Source: CAWHJB01 sp963698715 (GTDB lineage Bacteria > Chloroflexota > Anaerolineae > Anaerolineales > UBA4823). From it: DNA of 64,000 bases. The notes under the pieces are model-generated. The model was not told the DNA's origin. It made no database searches and saw only the letters and a program-made list of their open reading frames with translations. Numbering within the stretch: position 1 is the stretch's first letter; each line of letters starts with the position of its first letter. This document shows positions 1-8,892 of this stretch, one piece after another. Position numbers and translations under genes: made by a program. The stretch lies in the NCBI GenBank assembly GCA_963698715.1, contig CAVORW010000002.1, positions 569,891 through 633,890 on the forward strand. The letters are read 5' to 3'.

Positions 1-1788
1 CAGGTGCTTTATTACGGTTCATCAGAAGGGGTTATCAAGGTCGGACAATTTATCGTTCTGCCGCTGATTTTTACGGTTGTGGCGGTCACGATCATGCCGC
101 TGGGCCGCTCTCTGGGTCGCTTGTTGACCAGCCTCCCACGGCTGCAAGCTTATCTGTTCGATATTTTGGGGAGCTTGACGGGTATCGCCGCTTTTTTTGT
201 AATGTCATATTTTTCTCTATCGCCGCTGGTCTGGTTTGGGTTAGCTGCCTTGATCTACTTATTGTTGCAATCGCCAAAAGAATTCGCCATCAACGCTCCG
301 CTGCTGTTAGGCACACTGTATGTGGTCAATCTTATGGGTCTAAACAGCCAGTGGTCTCCCTATTATAAAATCCAAACCTATCCCAACCAGCATGGCGGCT
401 ACGTGATCAATGTGAATAATACTGGCCATCAGGAAACCATGCCGCTTGAAAACAAGGAGAATTTTTATTTCCGAGTATACGATCTGTTCCCTGAAGGTCA
501 ATTTGAACAGGTGCTCATCTTAGGCGCAGGCACTGGTTCTGACGCCAGTATTGCGTTGGCGGAAGGGGCGCAGAGGGTTGATGCAGTTGAGATTGATCCT
601 CTGATCTACCAATTGGGCCGGACGCTTAACCCAGACCGCCCATACGATGATCCCCGCGTCAATGTGGTCATTGACGATGGGCGTTCTTTTCTTGAGAAGT
701 CCAGTGATCGCTATGATCTGATCGTTTATGCTTTACCCGATTCGCTCACACTGACCTCCAGCTTCGCCAATTTGCGCCTGGAGAGCTACTTACTCACAGT
801 AGAGGCGTTGCAAGCGGCGCGCGATCGCCTGGCACAGGATGGGGTACTGGTCCTTTATAACTATTACCGTGAGGAATGGCTGATTCACAAGCTGGCTGGC
901 ATGATGGAGACTGTTTTTGACGAGTCGCCTCACGTGACAACCTATGGCGCCTGGGGTAAGGCGGCAGTCTTGATCGGCGCCAGTGATCTAAGCAGGATTA
1001 ATCCGAGTCTTGATTCGCCGTACCAGTCTATGGCGGATACGGGTATGGAAGTTGCCAGTCGAGGTTACCATCTGCCTGTTCTTGGAACCGGACGTCTATC
1101 GATGGGCCAGCCATTTGCGCAAGCAGTTGATGATTGGCCATTTATTTACCTCCCGCAGCGCCGTTTACCCGCGATATATATCTATGCTGGCTTGATCGTA
1201 CTATTGGTTTCCGCCATCTTGCTGTTTTTAATCCAGCGAGGCAAGAAAACAGTGCGGATGGACTGGCACTTTTTCTTCCTGGGTGTGGCTTTTATGCTGC
1301 TCGAGACCCGCAGCATAGTGACATTTGCCCTGCTGTTTGGCAGTACCTGGGTAGTCAACTCGCTAGTCTTCTTCGCAGTTCTGTTTAGTGTCTTTCTGGC
1401 TATTGTGCTAAATATGCGCTATCGAGTAAACCGTCCATGGATACTCTATACAGCGTTGGTTGTCACTATATTGTTGAACTACCTGGTGCCCTTACGGCAA
1501 TTCTTGAGCATTGAAAACTTGCCATTAAGATACATCCTTGTCAGCCTGATGGCCTTTGTGCCCATTTTTCTGGCCAATGTGGTTTTCAGCCATTCTTTTA
1601 AGGATAGCGAGGCGGCTGACAATGCTTTCGCCTCAAACTTACTCGGGGCTATGATGGGAGGACTCCTGGAGTATCTGGCTCTGCAGACTGGCTATGCTGC
1701 TCTGTTGCTAATCGCCTTGGCAGCATACCTGTTGGCTTTTGCCGCGCTGCGAAATTTCAGATCCCTGCGGCTCTCACTGCGCCTCTAG
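1..1788 (+). CDS. Membrane-embedded spermidine synthase-like methyltransferase-fold protein (5' end outside window)
   Basis: The reading frame is open to the window edge. The first possible start (GTG at 4) lies inside an apparent membrane region, so the gene is probably 5'-truncated. N-terminal hydrophobic segments (residues ~15-110) precede a soluble Rossmann domain (~165-320). That domain carries the SAM-fold signature VLILGAGTGSD, then the acidic EIDPL loop and IDDGR, as in spermidine/spermine synthases. About six further membrane segments follow (~395-590). The fold is typical of the bacterial family of spermine synthase-like domains fused to transmembrane regions, whose substrate is usually unknown. 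True polyamine synthesis is not demonstrated. Confidence is high for the family and low for the reaction. Confidence 0.8.
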   Translation, partial: QVLYYGSSEGVIKVGQFIVLPLIFTVVAVTIMPLGRSLGRLLTSLPRLQAYLFDILGSLTGIAAFFVMSYFSLSPLVWFGLAALIYLLLQSPKEFAINAPLLLGTLYVVNLMGLNSQWSPYYKIQTYPNQHGGYVINVNNTGHQETMPLENKENFYFRVYDLFPEGQFEQVLILGAGTGSDASIALAEGAQRVDAVEIDPLIYQLGRTLNPDRPYDDPRVNVVIDDGRSFLEKSSDRYDLIVYALPDSLTLTSSFANLRLESYLLTVEALQAARDRLAQDGVLVLYNYYREEWLIHKLAGMMETVFDESPHVTTYGAWGKAAVLIGASDLSRINPSLDSPYQSMADTGMEVASRGYHLPVLGTGRLSMGQPFAQAVDDWPFIYLPQRRLPAIYIYAGLIVLLVSAILLFLIQRGKKTVRMDWHFFFLGVAFMLLETRSIVTFALLFGSTWVVNSLVFFAVLFSVFLAIVLNMRYRVNRPWILYTALVVTILLNYLVPLRQFLSIENLPLRYILVSLMAFVPIFLANVVFSHSFKDSEAADNAFASNLLGAMMGGLLEYLALQTGYAALLLIALAAYLLAFAALRNFRSLRLSLRL

Positions 1789-1930
1789 GGCAAGCTGCAA
1801 ATTCGTAACTGCTTGTTCGCAAGTTCGTAACCTGCCGAGCCAATTGATTTTCTAAACTGGTCAGGCTCATTGGCTGAGGGGGCTAGAGGTAACTATGTTG
1901 GAGATCCCGAATTCTGAGAGTGAGCAAAAA

Positions 1931-2005
1931 GATTCTCAAAGAGCGATCATGGACATAGTCCACCCGGAGGAATGAAATCTCGCCTTACTTTCAAGGCAGC
2001 CCTAT
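1931..2005 (+). repeat. Dispersed ~75-nt element, copy 1 (second copy at 61518-61591)
   Basis: This stretch matches 61518-61591 at roughly four of five positions. It includes a small hairpin (TGGAC/GTCCA at 1950-1962), the block CCCGGAGGAATGAAA and the block TTTCAAGGCAGCC. The hairpin loop and inner stem differ between copies while pairing is kept. Both copies lie just upstream of a plus-strand gene (GT87-like here, recO there). The block GGAGG-A-ATG could read as a tiny ORF in each copy. Function is unknown; it could be a structured leader, a remnant of a mobile repeat or a small-peptide leader. Confidence 0.6.
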
Positions 2006-2031
2006 ATAAATTAGGCGCTGGGTGAAAATCG

Positions 2032-3225
2032 ATGATAGAACCACCTGATAAAACATATAAATCCGACAACTATAACCAAAAGCTATTCATCGTCTGGATA
2101 ATCCTGCTAACAGCTTGGGTGATAATGACCTTCGTGCCTCCAGTTTTGAATGGCAGAACAGGGCGACTGCTCTCTGACCCTTACGATCGGGGCACTTATT
2201 TCCAAAGGGGGATATGGTTGATTGAAGGGACTCCTATGATCAGCGAGTACCCTCAGATACCGACATTGCTGTTTGGCGTCAATCATCTGGTAACGGCGTG
2301 GATTCCTGCAAATATGCAGGTTGCAGTATATAGTGCATTGTTTTCACTTGAAATGTTCTTGGTTGTATTTATATTTTTTAAAGTTTTATTAGAGATATTA
2401 CCACCCGGCCTGAGTAATTACGCCTTTCTGCTGCTGTTACCTCCAACTTTGTATTTCACATATAACCGTTTTGATATTCTGCCAGCCTTTTTATGCTTAA
2501 TAGCCTATAGTGCTGCAGCCAGGAGACGCTGGATACTGGCTGCTATTATTCTGGCATTGGCCACATTCACAAAGTGGTATCCTATCTTGCTGTTCCCAGG
2601 CTTTTTTATATATGCAACCAAACTCGAATCAAAGTTTCAATGGAAAATGATTATAGGTTTCATTCTGACAAGTGTGGTGATCGTGCTATTATCTTACTTG
2701 CAGGGTGGTCTTAACTCTCTCCTGGCGCCATATCAATTTCATCTGGCCCGGGACATGGAATATATCGCCCTACCAGTATTATTGGAAAACCTCGCCAGGG
2801 GCTTAACGGGTACGCAGATAAACCTACCCTATTTCTTCCTGCTCTTTTTTGTCATACAAGTGTCTGGCCCAATCCTGGTTCTTTTTATTAAACTCGATTC
2901 CTTAGATGCACTGGTTCATTATTGTATTGTTGTGACCGGTCTGTTTGTGCTTTTCTCAAGAATCTGGTCGCCACAATGGTTTTTGTGGTTATTACCTTTC
3001 TTGATCATTTCGGCAAAAGACATCAAAACTGCTGGGCTGATCACTGCATATAACATTGTCACTTATCTTAGTTTCCCAGTTATTTTTGATTATTATGGGA
3101 GTTCCAGCTTTCAATTACAAATGGCAGGTCTCTTGACATATTTGATTCTGTTTACACTCATCCTTCTCTCGTTGAAGAATATAAAACTTTCCAGATCTTC
3201 AGGAATTTCCGGGGTGGATCTATGA
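2032..3225 (+). CDS. Polytopic membrane protein, GT87/DUF2029-like glycosyltransferase
   Basis: A 397-aa protein with about ten hydrophobic segments. A first-loop acidic region (DPYDRGTYF, residues ~50-58) and the segment ALATFTKWYPILLFPGFF (~180-197) resemble GT87 (DUF2029) polyprenyl-phosphate-sugar-dependent mannosyltransferases. Such enzymes transfer sugars from lipid-linked donors at the outer face of the membrane. The start ATG at 2032 follows GGGTGAAAATCG, a weak ribosome site. It stands alone, preceded by a ~240-nt gap holding a dispersed repeat and followed by a hairpin. The family call rests on topology and a few motifs; another GT-C family is possible. Confidence 0.65.
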   Translation: MIEPPDKTYKSDNYNQKLFIVWIILLTAWVIMTFVPPVLNGRTGRLLSDPYDRGTYFQRGIWLIEGTPMISEYPQIPTLLFGVNHLVTAWIPANMQVAVYSALFSLEMFLVVFIFFKVLLEILPPGLSNYAFLLLLPPTLYFTYNRFDILPAFLCLIAYSAAARRRWILAAIILALATFTKWYPILLFPGFFIYATKLESKFQWKMIIGFILTSVVIVLLSYLQGGLNSLLAPYQFHLARDMEYIALPVLLENLARGLTGTQINLPYFFLLFFVIQVSGPILVLFIKLDSLDALVHYCIVVTGLFVLFSRIWSPQWFLWLLPFLIISAKDIKTAGLITAYNIVTYLSFPVIFDYYGSSSFQLQMAGLLTYLILFTLILLSLKNIKLSRSSGISGVDL

Positions 3226-3316
3226 TCATAATAAATAATAGAGAGACCCGGATGAACTGGATGGCGGCAGTCACGAGACCTTAGAACCACGGCCGGAATT
3301 TCAGCATGTGCAGATG

Positions 3317-3360
3317 TGGTGGGGAGAGTTTTAGACATTGGTCCAAAACTCTCCCCACCA
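3317..3360 (+). terminator. 16-bp perfect hairpin downstream of GT87-like gene
   Basis: Arms 3317-3332 and 3345-3360 are perfect inverted repeats (TGGTGGGGAGAGTTTT and its complement) around a 12-nt loop. It lies about 90 nt after the stop at 3225. There is no long T tract after the 3' arm, so factor-independent termination is plausible but not proven. Confidence 0.5.
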
Positions 3361-3537
3361 TAAATTGTATGAATGGAAATCGATAATATTCATGTATACT
3401 ATCCAATAGATATTGCCCGAATCACATCCCGCAACTTTCCTGACCAACAGGGACCTGGTATTCGGTTTTTCTTGTTCTTCATGCGCTCACTCTCCGTTCG
3501 TAATTTTAACCATCCTGAGCTGGAGGTGAAATCGTCG

Positions 3538-4456
3538 GTGCAGCCAAACCCCATTCTTAAGAAACTCGGTTTTACACAGCAGGACCGGCTGGCAATCATC
3601 CACGCCGATGACCTGGGCATGTGTCACGCCTCCCTTGTGGCAGGGGCAGAGCTGTTTGAGTACGGCCTGGTCTCATCCGGAGCAGTTATGGTGCCTTGCC
3701 CATGGTTCCCAGCCGTGGCTGATTATGCCCGTAGCCACCCGAAAGCTGACCTGGGCATCCACCTGACCCTGAATAGTGAGTGGCAGAACTACCGCTGGGG
3801 GCCGCTGTCCAGTCGCGACCCACAATCCGGCTTGCTGGATGAGCAAGGCTATTTCCATCGCCAGGCGCACCAAACCCAGGAGCTGGCCGACCCTCAGGCC
3901 GTTCAGATTGAAATGGCGGCCCAAATGGAGCGTGCCCTGGCAGCCGGCATCCGCCCAACGCACGCTGATACCCATATGGGCACAGTTGCTCATCCCAAGT
4001 TTATGCTGGGGTACATTCAGCTGGCCCTACAATATGGGGTGCCCGCGATGATGTTGCGGCTGGATGAAGAGTGGCTGGCGGGCCATAAACCGCAGCCACG
4101 CTGGGGCAGCCTTGGATGAGACGGCAATTGCTGCCGCGGTTCAGATGGTCCACCAGCTGGAGGAGATGGGGGTGCCCCTGCTGGATCGAATCGCTGATCT
4201 GCCTCTAGATGCAGACCCTGATAGCCGCCTGGCTCAGGCAAGGCAGGCGCTGGCAGAATTGCCGCCTGGGGTGACCCATTTCATCATCCACCCAGCGCAA
4301 GATACCCCCGAGCTGCGGGCCATTACCCCCGACTGGGCCTGCCGGGTAGCGGATTATGCTACCTTCTTGAGCGCGGAAATGGCCCGGGCAATCCACCAGA
4401 GCGGGGTGCAGGTGCTCGGTTATCGCGCGTTGCAAGACCTGATGCCTGGCAGGTAA
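3538..4456 (+). pseudogene. YdjC/ChbG-family carbohydrate deacetylase, interrupted by one frameshift
   Basis: The first part (frame of 3538) carries the YdjC hallmark HADDLGM at residues ~22-28, plus a metal-ligand-like GIHLTLNSEW and HADTHMG. It stops at 4119. The same protein continues one frame over from about 4105 to 4456 (LDETAIAAAV, then THFIIHPAQDTPEL, the conserved C-terminal deacetylase region). One extra base near 4085-4107 explains the break. GTG 3538 is the likely start because GGAGGTGA lies at 3522-3529, eight bases upstream. ChbG-type enzymes deacetylate chito-oligosaccharides. Here the gene precedes a GPH sugar transporter, which suggests oligosaccharide use. The shift could be real or a sequencing error. 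Confidence 0.75.
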
Positions 4457-4530
4457 GCCCGACCGGAGTACAGCTGTTCAATCTTTGCTGATTAATTGCA
4501 ATTTGCTAACCTATGTACATGGAGGTTGTC

Positions 4531-5937
4531 ATGGCAGTTCAGGCTCCTGGCACTGGCCCGATCAAGCTGTCATTTGGCACAAAAGTTGTCTGGGGGGTGG
4601 CAGCCTTAGGGACTTCGACGATCTCGGGCACGTTCGGGGCGCTCCAGCCGATTTTTTACCAGGATTATCTGGGCCTGGAAGCGCGCTGGATCGGTATCGC
4701 AGCCACGATTTATGCCATCTGGAACGCCGTAAACGATCCCCTGTTTGGCTATCTCACCGACAGTACGCGCTCTAAGCGAGGTCGGCGCATCCCCTACATG
4801 CGTTTCACAGCGCCTTTTCTGGCTCTGACATTCATCCTTGTCTGGTTTGCACCGCCGCAAGCCAGCCAGCAGGCGTTGTTCTGGTGGATGCTGGTCAGCA
4901 TGCTGCTGTACGACACAGCTTATACGATCATCGGCCTGGTGTATTCTGCCCTGCTGCCGGAATTAAGCGAGTCGGATGCCGAACGGAATGGGTTGCAAAT
5001 CTCGTCATCCCTGTTTGGACTGCTGGGCACTTTGCTCGGCTTCTTAATCCCTGACCTGGTCCGCCCTAAGGCAGCCGGGACCTCGCTGCTACCGCTGCAA
5101 ACAGCCATGATAGTGGTGGCCATCGCCTGCGCATTGCTGATCATCGTCACGACTCTGAAAGTTAAGGAACGGCCCGAATTTACTCAGGTGGATAAGCCGA
5201 TTAAGCTAGGCGAGGCCCTGCGACTGACGTTTTCAAGCAAATCTTTCCTGATCCTGGTATCGGCCAATTTTATGTCAATCCTGATGCAGGCCTTACTGCT
5301 TGGCTCCATTTTTTACCTGGCAGACTATGTGCTCAAGGTTAGCAATGTGATGCTGGTGCTGGCGGCCTTGTTTATCCCGCTGATTATCGGGGTGCCGCTC
5401 ACTACCCTGATCAGGGCTCGATTGGGGGTGGTGCGCGCCCAGCAGGTCCTTCTGGTGATTGCTGGAATTGGGCTGACCGCGATTACGTTCGTACCTAACT
5501 CTTTGATTCTCGCCTGCATTGCTCTGGCAGGATTTGGGCTTTCTGGTCCGCAGACCCTGAGCAACGTGTTGTTCGCTCAGGTCGCGGATGAGGATGAGCT
5601 GCGTTCCGGTGTGCGGCGTGAAGGGGCATTCTTTGGGGTCAATGCCCTGATCACCAAGCCAGCCCAATCCGTTGCGCTGGTATTGATTGCCCAGCTTTTG
5701 CTGGCATCGGATTTCGTGACCCGCGAATCTAATCTGGGCGTGATCTTCCTGGACCAACCTGCCAGTGCGATCCTGGGGATCAAATCACTTGTGGGCCTGA
5801 TCCCGGGAATCGCTATGTTGTTGGGTGCTCTGATCCTGACCCGGTATCCCTTAAAGGGTGAATACCTTGAAAAAGTCCAAACTCAGGTTTTAGAGATGCA
5901 TGCTCGCAAGCGCGCCCAGCTCGACCAATCCAGATGA
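4531..5937 (+). CDS. GPH/MelB-type sugar:cation symporter (MFS superfamily)
   Basis: The protein has about twelve membrane helices. The family signature NDPLFGYLTDSTRSKRGRR, between helices 2 and 3 (residues ~70-90), is typical of glycoside-pentoside-hexuronide cation symporters such as MelB. ATG 4531 is preferred because GGAGG at 4521-4525 sits five bases upstream; an in-frame ATG at 4513 has no ribosome site. It follows a YdjC-like deacetylase by about 75 nt on the same strand, so the two may serve uptake and deacetylation of one carbohydrate. The substrate cannot be read from sequence. A hairpin lies just downstream. Confidence 0.85.
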   Translation: MAVQAPGTGPIKLSFGTKVVWGVAALGTSTISGTFGALQPIFYQDYLGLEARWIGIAATIYAIWNAVNDPLFGYLTDSTRSKRGRRIPYMRFTAPFLALTFILVWFAPPQASQQALFWWMLVSMLLYDTAYTIIGLVYSALLPELSESDAERNGLQISSSLFGLLGTLLGFLIPDLVRPKAAGTSLLPLQTAMIVVAIACALLIIVTTLKVKERPEFTQVDKPIKLGEALRLTFSSKSFLILVSANFMSILMQALLLGSIFYLADYVLKVSNVMLVLAALFIPLIIGVPLTTLIRARLGVVRAQQVLLVIAGIGLTAITFVPNSLILACIALAGFGLSGPQTLSNVLFAQVADEDELRSGVRREGAFFGVNALITKPAQSVALVLIAQLLLASDFVTRESNLGVIFLDQPASAILGIKSLVGLIPGIAMLLGALILTRYPLKGEYLEKVQTQVLEMHARKRAQLDQSR

Positions 5938-5951
5938 CAATCGTTTTTGGT

Positions 5952-5989
5952 GGGTTAATTATTTGAGTGTACGCGCACATAATTAACCC
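5952..5989 (+). terminator. Hairpin after the GPH transporter
   Basis: GGGTTAATTAT at 5952-5962 is inversely repeated at 5979-5989 around a 16-nt loop, 15 nt after the transporter stop. Its position suggests a transcription end, but no T tract is present. Confidence 0.45.
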
Positions 5990-6178
5990 CCAAATCTATG
6001 ATTAAACCTAAAGAGATTGTTAGCAAGTTCTCCGTTCAAAAATAAGGTTTATCAACTATAATTTATTAAGTGATTGTGGTTGTCAAAAGCTATGAGCCTT
6101 GCAAGCGGTTTATCGCTTCTGGCCTGACTTTGTAGTGAAGTTTTAAGCTAGCTCTTCACCTGGTAGGGAGGTGAAACC

Positions 6179-7054
6179 TTGGATCGGCGCCAGGTTTTGA
6201 TCATTGAAGATGACAAGGAAACGGCTGATCTTTTCAGCACGGTCCTTAGTATGGTTGGCTATCAATGCGAGATAGCACTGACGGCCCGTACGGCGCTGTC
6301 GCGCATAGCCGCGACCGTGCCAGATTTGATTTTGCTGGATATGCACCTGGGGATTGAAATCGGTGGGGAAGACATCCTCTACCAGATCCGCTCAAATTCG
6401 CGCTTCGATAATACCCGGGTGATTGTGGTTACCGCCCATTCCAGTAATGCCGATATCGTCAGCGAATTATCGGATCTGGTGCTGTTAAAACCGGTGGATG
6501 TTAATCAACTCCAAACCCTGGCGGCGCGGATTGGCTCGTCGGACTCTGGCGTTCGTCCGATTCCTTTTCGCGATCCGATCACACGGCTATTTAACGAGGC
6601 GTTTTATGATACCCGGCTGGAGCTGGCCTACGAGCGTGCCCGCCGGCGAGCGGACTTTTTATATGCCTCCCTGGTTTTACAGTTACAGCTGCGCGAGTAC
6701 GAAGAACAAGAACTGGATCCAGTGGTTTCGTCCAGTATATTGCAACAGGCATCCGATCGACTGCGCTCTTCCTTGCGGCCTATGGATACCATTGCCCGAT
6801 TTTCTGGCTGGAAATTCGCCACATTGCATGAAGAGTTAAGGGACACCCAAGATGCGCAGGTGATTATTACCCGCATTTTGGGCCGATTGCTTGAGCCCTA
6901 TCGCGTGGGCGAAGATGAATACCGGGTGGAGGTTTTCTTTGGGGTTGGTTTGAACAACCCGCGCTATAAACTAGCCAGGGACGTGCTCTCTGCAGCTGAA
7001 CGTTCTTTGGGTGAAGCTCTCGAGCGTGAGGTCAAACACACCGGGACGGAATAA
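6179..7054 (+). CDS. Response regulator: REC domain plus degenerate GGDEF domain
   Basis: Residues 1-120 form a receiver domain: acidic pocket IEDD at 9-12, phospho-acceptor Asp54 (LLDMHLG), then VTAHS and the conserved Lys in LLKPVD. Residues ~130-285 begin DPITRLFNEAFYD, the usual opening of a diguanylate cyclase domain, but no GGDEF signature follows; RFSGWKFATL sits where the active-site loop should be. Cyclase activity is therefore unlikely, and it may act as a binding or dimerisation module. The TTG start at 6179 is supported by GGGAGGTGA at 6166-6174. It is monocistronic, facing the rarD gene tail to tail. Confidence 0.8.
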   Translation: MDRRQVLIIEDDKETADLFSTVLSMVGYQCEIALTARTALSRIAATVPDLILLDMHLGIEIGGEDILYQIRSNSRFDNTRVIVVTAHSSNADIVSELSDLVLLKPVDVNQLQTLAARIGSSDSGVRPIPFRDPITRLFNEAFYDTRLELAYERARRRADFLYASLVLQLQLREYEEQELDPVVSSSILQQASDRLRSSLRPMDTIARFSGWKFATLHEELRDTQDAQVIITRILGRLLEPYRVGEDEYRVEVFFGVGLNNPRYKLARDVLSAAERSLGEALEREVKHTGTE

Positions 7055-7080
7055 CTCGATCCAGATGGATCAATATATCG

Positions 7081-7124
7081 AATGGGAAGCCTGCCTATGC
7101 CAGTGCATACGGTTGCTTCCCATT
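7081..7124. terminator. Bidirectional hairpin between convergent genes
   Basis: AATGGGAAGC at 7081-7090 is inversely repeated at 7115-7124 and is followed by TTT on the plus strand. It sits in the 74-nt gap between the response regulator stop (7054) and the rarD stop (7129). It could end transcription from both sides. Confidence 0.5.
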
Positions 7125-7128
7125 TTGA

Positions 7129-8076
7129 CTATTTGCCACCGGGGGGAAATGCAAAATTGGTGGAAGCAGCACGCATTCTGCGCCGGCGCACGATGAACCC
7201 CTCGGTAGTATAGAGCAGTAAGGCCAGCCAAATAATGCCGAATCCGATCCATTGGACCTGAGTGAAAGGCTCTTTGTAGAGCAGCACGCCCAGCAAAAAC
7301 TGGCAGGTTGGGGCAATATACTGCAGCAGCCCGAGCAGAGAAAGGGGAATACTGCGGGCGGCGCTCGAGAACATCAGCAGGGGTGTGGTGGTAAATAAGC
7401 CCGCCAGGACAAGCAGCAGGTTGTTTAACGGTCCCACGTGCCCAAAAGCGCCATAGCCCTGGAACTCGACGTAGAGCAAGTAGCCAACTGCCGGCAAAAA
7501 CAGAATGCCCGTTTCCAGAGTCAAGCCATACAGCGAACCCAGTGGCGATATTTTCTTCATTAGGCCGTATAAACCAAAAGAGAATGCCAGCACAAGTGCG
7601 ATCCAGGGTGGCGCGCCCAGTTGAACGGTCAGATAAAGCACACCAACAGCCGCCAGGCCGATCGGCAGCCACTGCGTGGCCCGCAGTCTTTCTTTCAAGA
7701 TGACCACACCCAATGCAACACTTACCAGGGGATTGATAAAGTAGCCCAGGCTGGTTTCCACAACATATCCGGCATTCACACCCCAAACATAGGTAAGCCA
7801 GTTGATTGCCAGCAAACAAGCTGCAATGATATAAGTCACCAGCATTTTAGGCCCGCGAATGGCAGATCGCAGGCCGTGCCATTGGCCCCTGACAACGATC
7901 AGAAACAGCAGCAAAATAAACGACCAGGCAATGCGATGAAACAAGATCTGTGCCGCCGGGACGACCTGGATCGTTTTAAAGTAAATTGGAAAAAAGCCCC
8001 AAATCAAATAGGCCGAAATTCCGAAGAGCACGCCTTTGTTGGTCAAAAATATCCTCCGGTTCGATCTGGATTCCAT
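7129..8076 (-). CDS. rarD: EamA/DMT-superfamily transporter, RarD type
   Basis: A 315-aa protein with ten predicted membrane helices in two EamA repeats. The N-terminal GVLFGISAYLIWGFFPIYFK and the segment FHRIAWSF are characteristic of RarD (historically 'chloramphenicol-sensitive protein'). The closing LALLLYTTEGF is also typical. The physiological substrate of RarD is not firmly known. The start ATG at 8076 gives a normal family length (~300 aa). The gene is transcribed towards the response regulator and divergently from the ECF sigma gene, with a ~260-nt gap to it. Confidence 0.85.
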   Translation of the reverse strand: MESRSNRRIFLTNKGVLFGISAYLIWGFFPIYFKTIQVVPAAQILFHRIAWSFILLLFLIVVRGQWHGLRSAIRGPKMLVTYIIAACLLAINWLTYVWGVNAGYVVETSLGYFINPLVSVALGVVILKERLRATQWLPIGLAAVGVLYLTVQLGAPPWIALVLAFSFGLYGLMKKISPLGSLYGLTLETGILFLPAVGYLLYVEFQGYGAFGHVGPLNNLLLVLAGLFTTTPLLMFSSAARSIPLSLLGLLQYIAPTCQFLLGVLLYKEPFTQVQWIGFGIIWLALLLYTTEGFIVRRRRMRAASTNFAFPPGGK

Positions 8077-8337
8077 CCAATATCAGGGGGTACGCTGGGA
8101 GCAAGTAGTCTGGCGAACAGGCGCAATGATACCAGATATGGCGCTGCCTGGCTGGACCTGAACTGGGAGCAAAAAAAAGTTTCTGCAATGGAATAAAGTT
8201 AAAGTGTAGTTAAGATTATTGCAAGTAGTGACACATTTTCAAAACTTCATCGTTTATTCTTATGCAAGGACCTAACATTCTATCGGACCGGAATAAGAAC
8301 TGAAGCAAGTGAGGAGAGACCCTACAGGTTATGCTAA

Positions 8338-8892
8338 ATGCTTAAAGCTGTCAGTTCGGAGATGATCAGCCGAGCACAGAATGGTGATAAGACCGTTCTC
8401 TCTGTTCTGTATGAACGCTACCGGGATAGTATTTTTCGATTCCTGTATTACCGGGTGGGTAATATTCAGGTTGCTGAAGACCTGACTTCGGAAGTGTTCT
8501 TGCGAATGATCCGGGCCATTGGCGGGTACCGTTCGCGTGGGGTAGCTTTTGACGCCTGGCTCTTTCAGATTGCTCGCAATCAGGCAATTGATTATTACCG
8601 TAAACAGGAGCGCGAGCAAAACGTTACGCTGGAAGACGAAATCTTGATGTCAAACGATGGTGTAGAAAAGATGATCGATGGTCAGTTCAACAGTCAGCGG
8701 TTGGCAAAGGCGTTGCGCCATTTGAACGAAGCCCAACGAGATGTGATTGTGCTGCGTTTTGTAAATGAAATGCCAATTTCTCAGGTAGCCCAAACGCTGC
8801 ATAAAAGCGAAGATTCGGTGAAGGCCTTACAAAGGCGAGGCCTGATCGCATTACGAGAAATTCTCTCGCGCTGGGAGGACCAGTATGAATAA
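8338..8892 (+). CDS. ECF-type RNA polymerase sigma factor
   Basis: The 184-aa protein has region 2 at residues ~10-85 (ALYERYRDSIF-like core, AEDLTSEVFLRM, FDAWLFQIARNQAIDYYRK). Region 4 lies at ~120-178 (LNEAQRDVIVLRFVNEMPISQVAQTL, then EDSVKALQRRGLIALR). It directs RNA polymerase to a small regulon. The codon before ATG 8338 is a stop, so the protein cannot start earlier. A purine-rich GAGGAG at 8311-8316 is rather distant. The gene overlaps the FecR-domain gene by 8 nt, the usual sigma/regulator coupling. Confidence 0.92.
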   Translation: MLKAVSSEMISRAQNGDKTVLSVLYERYRDSIFRFLYYRVGNIQVAEDLTSEVFLRMIRAIGGYRSRGVAFDAWLFQIARNQAIDYYRKQEREQNVTLEDEILMSNDGVEKMIDGQFNSQRLAKALRHLNEAQRDVIVLRFVNEMPISQVAQTLHKSEDSVKALQRRGLIALREILSRWEDQYE

